DNA of 12,873 nucleotides from an uncultured Candidatus Melainabacteria bacterium (GCA_934693215.1 CAKUVB010000033.1:1-12873), one strand, 5' to 3'. Positions 1 through 7,434 are shown, counted from the first letter of the stretch. Numbers and translations: made by a program. The notes: generated by a model from the letters alone, not told the origin.

Positions 1-1
1 A

Positions 2-1021
2 TTTGTTTTGGCAATAGGTTTATCTTTAATTCCTCTAAGGTCGTTTGCAACAGATGATTCTATTGAAGTTTTGCCAACAATGACTACTCAATCTGTTACA
101 GAAAATCGTATATGGGTTGGGACTTTTCAAATTGTGTGGAATGAAATCTTAGAGAATATCGTAAAAGCTCCAATCAAATTTGTAGATTTTAATTCTAAAA
201 TGGCAACTGATTTGAACAAAAAAGAGTTTACCAAAAACAACATAGATATTTCTGCATATTATACTAAGTCTGGAATAGTATCTCCAAAATTAAAAAAAGA
301 AATAGAAAAAGGTATAAAAAAGAAATTCCATGAAAAAAGTGACATCTTAGATATGTTCGATTTTTCATATCAACCTAATAAACTTTTTGTTTATGCAATG
401 TTAAAAAAAGATTTTCAATTTCTAAGTGCCTTTGATAAACTTCCTCAAGGTTATTTTGGTAAAAATAGAAAACCTGTTCAATATTTTGGTATAAAAGATA
501 ATAGTAATTCAAAATTATATAAAAATGTACATGTAATGTTCTATAACAATGATAAAGATTTTGCGGTAAAACTTTATACCAAAGGTAAAGATGAAGTTCT
601 TTTGTATAGAACAAACAATAATGAAACTTTTGCTAAATCTTTTGCTGATATTAATCAAAAAGAAAAAAATTACAAAGGTAATAAAAATTTCGTAAAAGAT
701 GACACATTAATGATTCCAAATATAAACTTGTACAAAGTTACAAATTTTGGAGAATTAGAAGGTCATAATATTGCGAATACGAATTTTAGAATAGATAAAA
801 CAATAGAAACCGTAGATTTCAAAATGAATAATGAAGGTATCAAACTAAAAAGCGAGGCTGCGGCGATGGTGAGATGTACTTGTCTTGAACCAATTCGAGG
901 TAGAAGTTTTTCTTTCAATGATAACTTTGTTATATTCTTGATTGAAAAAGGTCAAAAAGTTCCATATTTTGCAATGCGAGTTCATGATGTTGTTTCTATA
1001 AATAAAACAGGAAGAAAATAA
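2..1021 (+). CDS. Secreted serpin-like protein, 5' end outside the window
   Basis: The reading frame is open from base 2, so the gene begins upstream. The TTG at 8 is probably an internal Leu codon (numbering below counts it as residue 1). The visible start is a hydrophobic stretch ending in RSFA followed by TDD, which fits the end of a signal peptide and export. The rest matches the serpin order of elements. Near residues 123-142, KLFVYAMLKKDF...FDKL resembles strand 3A (usual form LVLVNAIYFKG.W..PFD). DTLMIPNINLYK resembles the LPRF region. FKMNNEGIKLKSEAAAM (from about 271) resembles the reactive-loop hinge with its NEEG and Ala run. FSFNDNFVIFLIEKG...AMRVHDV resembles the C-terminal FKADHPFLFFI...GRV. 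The usual N-terminal helices are short or diverged, and the hinge carries extra basic residues, so inhibitory activity is uncertain. The fold is inferred from this motif order only. Confidence 0.55.
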   Translation, partial: FVLAIGLSLIPLRSFATDDSIEVLPTMTTQSVTENRIWVGTFQIVWNEILENIVKAPIKFVDFNSKMATDLNKKEFTKNNIDISAYYTKSGIVSPKLKKEIEKGIKKKFHEKSDILDMFDFSYQPNKLFVYAMLKKDFQFLSAFDKLPQGYFGKNRKPVQYFGIKDNSNSKLYKNVHVMFYNNDKDFAVKLYTKGKDEVLLYRTNNNETFAKSFADINQKEKNYKGNKNFVKDDTLMIPNINLYKVTNFGELEGHNIANTNFRIDKTIETVDFKMNNEGIKLKSEAAAMVRCTCLEPIRGRSFSFNDNFVIFLIEKGQKVPYFAMRVHDVVSINKTGRK

Positions 1022-1032
1022 TTAATATAATA

Positions 1033-1061
1033 TTGAATTCTTAATTTTGTCGTAGTATAAA
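1033..1061 (+). promoter_or_regulatory. Candidate sigma-70 promoter for the LdpA/HAD pair
   Basis: TTGAAT at 1033-1038 and TATAAA at 1056-1061 are separated by 17 bases, the standard spacing. Transcription would start near 1068. The first gene follows at 1094 with a ribosome binding site AAGGG at 1081-1085. The intergenic region is AT-rich, which raises the chance of a coincidental match. Confidence 0.45.
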
Positions 1062-1093
1062 TTATTCGTAAATAAAATTTAAGGGTTCAAATT

Positions 1094-2062
1094 ATGTTAA
1101 AAGATTTATTAGATAAAAAACAATGTTTTAAGCTAGTCTGTGGTGCAGGTAATGAAGATGCTATAGAAGTAGAAAGGCTTGTTACTATTTACTCAAAGGC
1201 TGGTTGTATGTTTTTTGATGTTTGTGCAAAGCCGGAAATCGTAGATGCCGCAAAACGTGGCTTGAAAAATGCAGGAATAGAAAAAGACAGATATTTATGC
1301 GTAAGTGTAGGTATAGATGGTGACCCACATATTACAAAAGCTATTATAGATTCTGAGAAATGTGTAAAATGTGGTGTTTGTAAATCCGTTTGCCCGCACG
1401 ATGCAATTATAGAAGGTGAAGCTTATAGCGTAAAAAAAGAAAGATGCTTAGGTTGTACACAGTGTGCGAAACAATGTCCAAATAAAGCTATAGAAATGGT
1501 TACTCAATTACAAGATTACAATGAAATTCTTCCTGAACTTGTTGCAAAAGGTCTTGATTGTATTGAATTTCACGCAATCACAGAAGATGAAGCTGATGTT
1601 GATAAAAAATGGCAACAAATAATGGATTATTTTGATGGTATGTTATGTATTTCAATCGACCGTTCAGCATTAGGTGATGTAAAACTAAAACAACGAGTTG
1701 AGAGAATGTTGTCAAAAAGAAAGCCTTATACAACAATAATACAGGCTGACGGTATTGCAATGAGTGGAAGTAATGATGAGTTTGGTACAACGCTTCAATC
1801 AGTTGCGACTGCTCAATTATTCCAAAATGCAAAAATGCCAGCATATATAATGATGTCAGGAGGAACTAATACAAAATCAACAGAACTTGCTAAAATGTGT
1901 GGAGTTCGTCCAAATTGCCTTGCTGTAGGGTCTTATGCTAGAAAAATAATTAAAGATTATCTTGTTCAAGATGATATTTTAACAAATGAAAAATCAATGG
2001 CAGAAGCCGTTAAAATTGCAAAAAATCTTATAGATGTATCATTGGAGAATATGCGTGATTAG
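1094..2062 (+). CDS. ldpA: LdpA-like iron-sulfur protein
   Basis: The protein has 322 residues. Residues 90-100 (C90, C93, C96, C100P) and 118-128 (C118, C121, C124, C128P) form two CxxCxxCxxxCP motifs, enough to bind two [4Fe-4S] clusters as in bacterial ferredoxins. The flanking regions fit LdpA, the cyanobacterial 'light-dependent period' protein: an N-terminal segment KLVCGAGNED...VERLVTIYSKAGC, and a C-terminal domain with QADG (217-220), MSG (223-225), SGGTNT (255-260) and VGSYARK (278-284). In Synechococcus LdpA is known as a redox-sensing input to the circadian clock. No clock gene is visible here, so the role is more likely general redox sensing or electron transfer (inference). The ATG has AAGGG eight bases upstream. 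The HAD gene overlaps its last codons. Family assignment is firm from recalled motifs; cellular role is open. Confidence 0.82.
   Translation: MLKDLLDKKQCFKLVCGAGNEDAIEVERLVTIYSKAGCMFFDVCAKPEIVDAAKRGLKNAGIEKDRYLCVSVGIDGDPHITKAIIDSEKCVKCGVCKSVCPHDAIIEGEAYSVKKERCLGCTQCAKQCPNKAIEMVTQLQDYNEILPELVAKGLDCIEFHAITEDEADVDKKWQQIMDYFDGMLCISIDRSALGDVKLKQRVERMLSKRKPYTTIIQADGIAMSGSNDEFGTTLQSVATAQLFQNAKMPAYIMMSGGTNTKSTELAKMCGVRPNCLAVGSYARKIIKDYLVQDDILTNEKSMAEAVKIAKNLIDVSLENMRD
2044..2057 (+). promoter_or_regulatory. Ribosome binding site that fixes a GTG start inside ldpA
   Basis: GGAG at 2044-2047 lies seven bases before GTG 2055-2057, which is in the HAD frame. The upstream in-frame ATG at 2034 has no such site. 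The start is therefore placed at 2055, eight bases before the end of the upstream gene (stop codon 2060-2062), which favours translational coupling. Confidence 0.65.
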
Positions 2063-2816
2063 TTTAAAGACGAACAATTGGATAATAAATAATATAGAAA
2101 CAATATTATTTGACAAAGATGGAACATTTATTGATTTACATTATTTTTGGGGCAAAATGACGGAACTTAGAGCCGAAAACATAATAAATCATTTTGATAT
2201 GAATAAAGATATGTTTTCAAAGCTTTGTTTGTTTTTAGGTTATGATGTTGTAACCGGAAAAATGCTAAGTGATGGGATTACAGCCCTTTATTCTCGTCCT
2301 AAAATTATAGATATTTTTTGTCAAAATTTGCAAGATTGTGGGATTACGACAAATCATAAAGACATTGAAGAAATTTTTGATAAAGTAAACAAGATATTTT
2401 ATGCAGATATGCAAAAATACACAAAGCCTATTGATAAAGCAATTGATTTTATTAAAAAAGTTAATTCTTTAGGTATAAAATGTGGAATCGTAACTTCAGA
2501 TTCTAAAGAATCTACGATGATGACACTTGAACATTTTGATTGGTTAGATTTATTTGAAGTTGTAATTGGACGAGAGTCAACACCTGAACATAAAGAAAGT
2601 GGAGTTCCTGCAAAAATGGCTTTAGAAATAATAAAAGCTAATCCTAAAACTACAATTATGATTGGTGATGCTCCGATGGATTATTTAGCTGGAAAAAATG
2701 CAGGTATAGAAAAAACAATCCTTGTTGCTACAGGGCAAATTGAGGCTAAGGATTTACTTGAAACCTCGCCTTATGTTGTCAAAAATTTAGCAGAAATAGA
2801 AATAGATAAGATATAA
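2055..2816 (+). CDS. HAD-superfamily phosphatase
   Basis: Using the GTG start the product has 253 residues. All four haloacid dehalogenase motifs are present: I, FDKDGTF with nucleophile D20 and acid/base D22; II, GIVTSDS with T147/S148; III, a Lys near 187 (PAKMALE); IV, IGDAPMDYLAG with D205 and D209 for Mg2+. A helical cap of about 110 residues between motifs I and II is of the size seen in phosphoglycolate phosphatase and beta-phosphoglucomutase relatives. It is probably a cytoplasmic Mg2+-dependent phosphatase of a small phosphorylated metabolite; the substrate cannot be read from the sequence. It overlaps ldpA by 8 bp, so the two are almost certainly co-expressed. Its stop codon lies only 3 bp from the end of the convergent gene. 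Confidence 0.85.
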   Translation: MISLKTNNWIINNIETILFDKDGTFIDLHYFWGKMTELRAENIINHFDMNKDMFSKLCLFLGYDVVTGKMLSDGITALYSRPKIIDIFCQNLQDCGITTNHKDIEEIFDKVNKIFYADMQKYTKPIDKAIDFIKKVNSLGIKCGIVTSDSKESTMMTLEHFDWLDLFEVVIGRESTPEHKESGVPAKMALEIIKANPKTTIMIGDAPMDYLAGKNAGIEKTILVATGQIEAKDLLETSPYVVKNLAEIEIDKI

Positions 2817-2819
2817 AAT

Positions 2820-3869
2820 CTATTTGATTAATTCTAAAAGCTTTTTAGTAGCTTCAATGTAACCTGCAGATGTTTTTAAATTCCCTGTTGAAATTTCTGT
2901 AAATTGTTTTCTTAAAACTGATTCAAGTTGTGGGTCAACCGTTTGAGCTTGAGATAGTAAAGCTTCTATATCTTTTGCTGTTGGAGATTTTTGTAGAGCC
3001 ATACCGGGTGCAAATTTATCACCTAACAGAACATCATCTGTTGAACGGATATATTTTTCACAAACGGATTTTATTGCATCTAAGGTGTTTTTATTTGCAG
3101 CTTCATCTAAATATATTGTAATCGGATCGTGTCTTTCTAGCCAATTTAAAGCTTGGTCAGGAGTTTTGTAATATCCTTTTACTTTTCCTGAGCTAAATAA
3201 ATCATCAAGTTCTCTGATTAAACTTTCATCAGCAAGAGCATTGACAGAAATTCTGTCAACAGTTTCTTTTCCTTGTCGAGAATTCGGTATCCGATAGTGC
3301 CAACCATGTGCATTTTTTACTTTTATTAAAGAAGAACTTTGAGCGGTTATTTTATCAATATCTTTTGTTATTATATTCGATGTTGAATATTCTCCGAGTC
3401 GTAAATCTTTGTATAACGCATCTAGTAAATTGCCGTAAACGGTTTTAGTATCAAGAGTATCTATATTGTTTTTACATTGTTCAAATATCCCAGCACGTCT
3501 ATTATTACTGGATTTATTTGCATTATCTATAACCTTTTGATATAAATTTGCAAGTATTGATTTCGCTTTTTGGTCAGGAGTTAGTATATTATTAATAGTT
3601 GAAGATACATTGGGCTTAACCGTATTAGGTTTTGATGCTCCCCATAACGCATTTTTAACATTTTTTCCTAAATAACCTTTTTTGCTTAGAATTCCAAAAG
3701 CAATAATTGAAGCAACAGCAGTTGCTCCTATCATGTATTTTATAGCTTTGTTTGATTCTTTGTTTTGTTCAGGTTCTACTTTTTTAGAAGATTGTATAGG
3801 TGTGCTTTTTTCTGTTTGCAACATTGTATTATGTGTTGTTTGAGTAAATTTATTTATTTCTGTTGCCAT
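2820..3869 (-). CDS. Membrane-anchored protein with possible effector-like C-terminal domain
   Basis: This 349-residue protein is not recognised as a named family. It has a polar, Thr/Gln/Lys-rich N-terminus (1-42), one hydrophobic helix (about 43-61, IKYMIGATAVASIIAFGIL), a basic stop (SKKGYLGKN), an Asn/Ser-rich linker, then a globular region. Residues 205-275 contain DRISVN, an amphipathic helix, VKGYYKTP, RHDPITIYL, then another helix. This strand/helix/strand order recalls the SpvC/OspF phosphothreonine lyase and HopA1 effector folds, but the signature catalytic His/Lys residues of SpvC are not clearly in place, so I make no functional call. Start: ATG 3869 has AGGT about eight bases upstream. 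It is convergent with the HAD gene and divergent from the serine operon. The N-terminal layout (polar tail, single helix, basic cluster) is shared with the protein at 11761-12606. Confidence 0.7.
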   Translation of the reverse strand: MATEINKFTQTTHNTMLQTEKSTPIQSSKKVEPEQNKESNKAIKYMIGATAVASIIAFGILSKKGYLGKNVKNALWGASKPNTVKPNVSSTINNILTPDQKAKSILANLYQKVIDNANKSSNNRRAGIFEQCKNNIDTLDTKTVYGNLLDALYKDLRLGEYSTSNIITKDIDKITAQSSSLIKVKNAHGWHYRIPNSRQGKETVDRISVNALADESLIRELDDLFSSGKVKGYYKTPDQALNWLERHDPITIYLDEAANKNTLDAIKSVCEKYIRSTDDVLLGDKFAPGMALQKSPTAKDIEALLSQAQTVDPQLESVLRKQFTEISTGNLKTSAGYIEATKKLLELIK

Positions 3870-4021
3870 AAATCTTACCTAAAATATATACCTATATGTA
3901 TAAAGTGTGAAAACTTTTTAAAGTTGCTTATTAATATTTTTAATCTTAAAACTTCTTAATAACTATCCCAAAAATGAAAAATATGTCAGAATACAAGAGT
4001 GGATAATATAGGAGAGAAAAA
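3870..4021. other. Divergent intergenic region before the serine operon
   Basis: This 152-bp, very AT-rich spacer must hold the promoters for the leftward anchored protein and the rightward serine operon. A 6-bp-arm palindrome, AACTTT-TT-AAAGTT, sits at 3912-3925. A weak rightward promoter candidate is TTGCTT at 3924-3929 with TAAAAC at 3947-3952 (17-base spacing). No riboswitch or leader peptide was recognised. The ribosome binding site of the first operon gene (AGGAG at 4010-4014) closes the region. Confidence 0.3.
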
Positions 4022-5170
4022 ATGAAAGACAAAACTTTTTTGATGATTCCTGGACCTACTCCAGTACCTGAATCAGTAATGTTAGAAATTGCAAAACACC
4101 CAATAGGTCATCGTTCGTCCGAATTCTCCTCTATATTAAAAGAAGTGTATGAAAATCTTAAATATGTTTTTCAAACAAAAAATGATGTATTTATGTTTAC
4201 TTCAAGTGGTACAGGTGCAATGTGTGCTGCTCTTGAAAATTTAGTCAACGAAGGTGATAAGGTCTTGTGCTTATCATTAGGAAATTTTGGTAATCGATGG
4301 GCAAAAATAGCAGAATCAAGAGGTGCTGATGTTGAAAAAATAGAAGTTGAAGCAGGACAGGTTATTGACCCTGAAGTTTTGAAAAAGAGATTGGCAGAAG
4401 ATACAAATAAAGAAATTAAAATAGTTACACTTACTCATAGCGAAACTTCTACAGGTGCAGCTAATGATGTGAAAACTCTTTGTTCAATAATAAGAGAACA
4501 CGGAGCAATTTCAGTTGTTGATGGTGTTACATCTGTTTGTGCAATGCCGGTAAAACCTGATGAATGGGGAATTGATGTTCTTGTTTCAGGTTCTCAAAAA
4601 GGGTTTATGATACCTCCGGGACTTGCTTTTTTAGTTGCAAATGAAAGAGCTTGGAAGGTTTATGAACAATGTAAACACCCTAGTTTTTATTTTGATTGGG
4701 CTGCACATAAAAAAGCTGTAGAAGGTGATACAACTCCATTTACACCTGCTGTAAATCTGATTGTTGGACTTAATACTGCTTTAAAAATGATAAAAGAAGA
4801 AGGCATTGAGAATATGAATGCTCGCCATAAACGTCATTGCATGGCATTAAGAAAAGCTTTGAGAGCTATTAATCTTGAGTTGTTGGTAAAAGATGATAAT
4901 AATGCGAGTCATTCGATTACGTCTATATTGCCACCTGAAGGTATATCAGTTCCTGATATTAGAAGTACAATGAAAAATGATTTTGATATTGTAGTTGCTA
5001 ACGGGCAAGCAAAATTAAAAGATAAAATCTTTAGAATGGGAACATTAGGTTTTGTGTGTGATAGAGATTTGATTGCTGCTATAGGTGCATTAGAGGCTAC
5101 ATTATACAAATTAGGTCATAAGTTTGAATTAGGTAATGGTGTGAAAACACTTATTGAAGCCTTAAAATAA
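4022..5170 (+). CDS. Class V aminotransferase, probable phosphoserine aminotransferase
   Basis: This 382-residue PLP enzyme starts with MIPGPTPVPESV and HPIGHRSSEF, the N-terminal signature of the alanine-glyoxylate/serine-pyruvate aminotransferase group that cyanobacterial genomes call 'soluble hydrogenase 42 kDa subunit'. SSGTGAM (61-67) binds the cofactor phosphate, D167 (VVDGVTS) contacts the pyridine nitrogen and K193 (SGSQKGF) is the Schiff-base lysine. Family members transfer amino groups among alanine, serine, glyoxylate and pyruvate. Here the gene lies 10 bp before serA and serB, so it most likely converts 3-phosphohydroxypyruvate plus glutamate to phosphoserine, replacing classical SerC (inference from context). 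It is too unlike canonical SerC for that symbol to be given outright. AGGAG lies seven bases before the ATG, a strong site for the first gene of the operon. Confidence 0.88.
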   Translation: MKDKTFLMIPGPTPVPESVMLEIAKHPIGHRSSEFSSILKEVYENLKYVFQTKNDVFMFTSSGTGAMCAALENLVNEGDKVLCLSLGNFGNRWAKIAESRGADVEKIEVEAGQVIDPEVLKKRLAEDTNKEIKIVTLTHSETSTGAANDVKTLCSIIREHGAISVVDGVTSVCAMPVKPDEWGIDVLVSGSQKGFMIPPGLAFLVANERAWKVYEQCKHPSFYFDWAAHKKAVEGDTTPFTPAVNLIVGLNTALKMIKEEGIENMNARHKRHCMALRKALRAINLELLVKDDNNASHSITSILPPEGISVPDIRSTMKNDFDIVVANGQAKLKDKIFRMGTLGFVCDRDLIAAIGALEATLYKLGHKFELGNGVKTLIEALK

Positions 5171-5180
5171 AGGAGTTTTA

Positions 5181-6773
5181 ATGAAAGTTTTAGTTACAGA
5201 TAAAATAAATGAGTCAGCAGGAAATATTATATCTTCTGTTGCAGATGTAGATTTTTTGCCAACAATGTCAGAAGATGAGTTGGTAGAAAAAATCGGGCAA
5301 TATGATGCTTTGATGGTCAGGAGTCAGACAAAAGTTACTCCTAGAATTATTGAGGCGGCTAAAAATTTAAAAATAATAGGTAGAGCTGGTGTTGGTGTTG
5401 ATAATATAGATTTAGATTCCGCAACACAAAAGGGTATTATTGTTGTAAATTCACCAGATGGTAATACAATGGCAGCTGCAGAGCATACAGTTGCTCTTAT
5501 GCTAGCAATGGCTCGTAATATAGCTCCGGCAGCAACTTCTACAAAACAAGGTAAATGGGACAGAGCAAAGTTTACGGGAACTGAATTGTATTCTAAAACT
5601 CTTGGGATTATTGGACTAGGGAAAATAGGCTCACATGTTGCACAAGTCGCTTTAGCTTTAGGTATGAAAATAGTTGTTTTTGACCCGTTCACATCAAAAG
5701 AAATAGTTGAAAAAATGGGTGGAGAGTATGTTTCCTCGCTTGATGATTTCTGGGGTAAATGTGATTTTATTACCGTTCATGTTCCAAAAACAAAAGATAC
5801 TATTAATATGATTAACAAAGATACTATTGCCAAAATGAAAAAAGGTGTAAGACTTGTTAATTGTGCAAGAGGCGGAATTATAAACGAACAGGATTTAAAA
5901 GATGCAATTGAGAATGGACAAGTAGCTGCTGCAGCTATAGATGTTTATGAAAATGAACCTCATATAGAAAATTGTCCTCTTATAGAATGTACAGGAAACA
6001 TAGTTCTAACTCCACATTTAGGAGCAAGTACGACAGAGGCTCAAATGAATGTTGCAATTGATGTTGCCGAACAAATAAAAGAAGTGTTGTCGGGTGGTTC
6101 TGCGACTTCTGCTGTTAATATTCCATCTTTAAGACCTGATAAACTAGAGCCAGTCAAGGATTATATGCAAATTGCAGAAAATTCAGGGGAACTGGCTATG
6201 CAGATTGCAGACGGAATGATAAAAACAATAGAAATTACTGCTCAAGGAGATTTGGCAGAATTAGATATTCAGCCGTTAGAAGTTGCAGTTTTAAAAGGTG
6301 CATTGTCATCATTACTTGAAGGTGTTAATTATGTAAATGCTCCTGTTTTAGCAAAAAAACGTGGGATTGATATAATCTCAACACGTTCAAAGGTTAAATG
6401 TAATTTTGCAGGTTTGCTAACAATTAAATTAACAACAGAAAAAACAACAACAACAGTAGCTGGGGCTCTTGTTGCAAAAGATATTCCTAGAATTGTCAAA
6501 ATAAACGATTATGAAACAAGTATTCGTCCTCAAAAACATATGTTGCTTGTCCCTCACGTAAACAAACCTTCAATGATTGCAAAAGTTGCAAAAGTTATTG
6601 GAGAAAATGATATTAATATTGGCTCTATGAATGTTGTTCAGAAAAATGATAAACACGAAACTGAATCAATCATGGTGATAAATATTGATTCAGATGTAAG
6701 TGATAAAACTCTTTCTGAAATTGAAAAAATCGATGGTGTTCATAATCCTAAGTATATTAAATTATCAGCATAG
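5181..6773 (+). CDS. serA: D-3-phosphoglycerate dehydrogenase, ACT-containing long form
   Basis: The product oxidises 3-phosphoglycerate to 3-phosphohydroxypyruvate with NAD+, the first step of serine synthesis. The 530 residues match the long form (about 525) found in cyanobacteria, Bacillus and Mycobacterium. The order is: split substrate domain; Rossmann motif GLGKIG (145-150) with acidic D168 (VFDPF) after strand two, favouring NAD+; catalytic R230 (NCARGG), E259 (YENEP) and H279 (TPHLGAST). An allosteric substrate-binding domain follows at about 320-450, then a C-terminal ACT domain (about 453-530, LLVPHVNKPSMIAKVAKVIG), which in this family binds serine for feedback inhibition. AGGAG at 5171-5175 begins directly after the previous stop codon, so it is co-translated with the aminotransferase. 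All key residues are present. Confidence 0.96.
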   Translation: MKVLVTDKINESAGNIISSVADVDFLPTMSEDELVEKIGQYDALMVRSQTKVTPRIIEAAKNLKIIGRAGVGVDNIDLDSATQKGIIVVNSPDGNTMAAAEHTVALMLAMARNIAPAATSTKQGKWDRAKFTGTELYSKTLGIIGLGKIGSHVAQVALALGMKIVVFDPFTSKEIVEKMGGEYVSSLDDFWGKCDFITVHVPKTKDTINMINKDTIAKMKKGVRLVNCARGGIINEQDLKDAIENGQVAAAAIDVYENEPHIENCPLIECTGNIVLTPHLGASTTEAQMNVAIDVAEQIKEVLSGGSATSAVNIPSLRPDKLEPVKDYMQIAENSGELAMQIADGMIKTIEITAQGDLAELDIQPLEVAVLKGALSSLLEGVNYVNAPVLAKKRGIDIISTRSKVKCNFAGLLTIKLTTEKTTTTVAGALVAKDIPRIVKINDYETSIRPQKHMLLVPHVNKPSMIAKVAKVIGENDINIGSMNVVQKNDKHETESIMVINIDSDVSDKTLSEIEKIDGVHNPKYIKLSA

Positions 6774-6781
6774 GTGCAAAA

Positions 6782-7402
6782 GTGAAGTTAGCAGTATTTG
6801 ATTTTGATTCCACATTAATGGACGGTGAAACTATAGAATTTCTCGCAAGAGAAGTTGGTATAGAAGAACAGGTCAAAAAGATTACAGATTCTGCAATGCA
6901 AGGTGAGTTAGATTTTTTTGAAAGTTTAACTAAGCGTGTGAGTTTGTTAAAAGGTCTTGATGTTAATGTTGTTAATAAGGTTTGTGAAGCCTTGCCTCTA
7001 ATGTATGGTGCAGAAGAAACGATATGTTCCTTAAAGGAAAAAGGGTATAAAGTTGTGTGTTTCTCCGGAGGTTTTAAAAATGCAACAGTTCCTTTTGCTA
7101 AAAAACTCGGACTTGATGCTGAATTTTCGAATATATTACATTCAAAAGACGGAAAACTAACAGGACAAGTTGGCGGAGAAATGATGTTCAGCTACTCAAA
7201 AGGGGAAATGCTTAAAACTTTACAAAATTTGTTAGGTCTAACCTCTAAAGAAACTTTAGTGGTTGGAGATGGTGCAAATGATTTGAGTATGTTCAGATAT
7301 GCTGATAACAGAGTTTCTTTTTGTGGGAAACCTATTTTAGAAAAAGAAGCCAGTGTAGTTATAAAAAATAAAGATTTAAAAGAAATTTTGAATTATTTTT
7401 AA
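6782..7402 (+). CDS. serB: Phosphoserine phosphatase (HAD family)
   Basis: The 206-residue protein hydrolyses O-phospho-L-serine to L-serine, the last step of the pathway. Motif I is FDFDSTL with D7 and D9. The cap carries E17 and a run resembling the SerB substrate pocket (MQGELDFFESLTKRVSLLKG, residues 39-58). Motif II is FSGGF with S95, motif III includes K140, and motif IV is VGDGANDLSM with D163 and D167. The length fits the short bacterial/archaeal SerB without an N-terminal ACT domain. It starts with GTG at 6782; AGGTG at 6772-6776 overlaps the serA stop codon and lies five bases before the start. It is the last gene of the operon, followed at once by a hairpin terminator. Confidence 0.93.
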   Translation: MKLAVFDFDSTLMDGETIEFLAREVGIEEQVKKITDSAMQGELDFFESLTKRVSLLKGLDVNVVNKVCEALPLMYGAEETICSLKEKGYKVVCFSGGFKNATVPFAKKLGLDAEFSNILHSKDGKLTGQVGGEMMFSYSKGEMLKTLQNLLGLTSKETLVVGDGANDLSMFRYADNRVSFCGKPILEKEASVVIKNKDLKEILNYF

Positions 7403-7403
7403 A

Positions 7404-7434
7404 AAACAGGGTTGTTATAATATCAACCCTGTTT
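7404..7434. terminator. Bidirectional intrinsic terminator between serB and dxs
   Basis: Perfect 11-bp arms AAACAGGGTTG (7404-7414) and CAACCCTGTTT (7424-7434) enclose a 9-base loop. On the leftward strand the stem is followed by a long T run (complement of the A-rich stretch at 7396-7406). On the rightward strand it is followed by CTTATTT, a weaker tail. The stem fills the 37-bp gap between two convergent genes, so it probably ends both transcripts. Confidence 0.88.

Noticed and set aside
8..10. TTG as a true start of the first gene
   Set aside because: The frame stays open to base 2, and FVLAIGLSLIPL before the SFA site looks like the middle of a signal peptide, so the start is probably upstream of the window.
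375..614. Leftward 79-codon frame opposite the serpin-like gene
   Set aside because: Composition is Tyr/Leu/His-rich as expected from the complement of AT-rich coding DNA; no start signal or motif.
1361..1477. LdpA gene as a plain ferredoxin or pyruvate oxidoreductase subunit
   Set aside because: The two clusters are central, and about 190 residues of LdpA-type C-terminal sequence follow, which plain ferredoxins and oxidoreductase delta subunits lack.
2034..2036. ATG start for the HAD gene
   Set aside because: It lies deeper inside ldpA with no ribosome binding site, and its residues MYHWRIC are not needed by the HAD fold; GTG 2055 has GGAG at proper spacing.
2834..2848. CTAAAAGC/TTTTTAG palindrome as a terminator for the HAD gene
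   Set aside because: It lies within the last codons of the convergent gene, has almost no loop, and is imperfect and mostly A-T.
3870..4021. Riboswitch or leader peptide controlling the serine operon
   Set aside because: No stable multi-stem structure, terminator or serine-rich short frame was visible in this AT-rich spacer.
5324..5692. Leftward open frame of 122 codons inside serA
   Set aside because: It is fully antisense to a gene with all catalytic residues, has low-complexity Ala/Ile/Pro content, and has no ribosome binding site.
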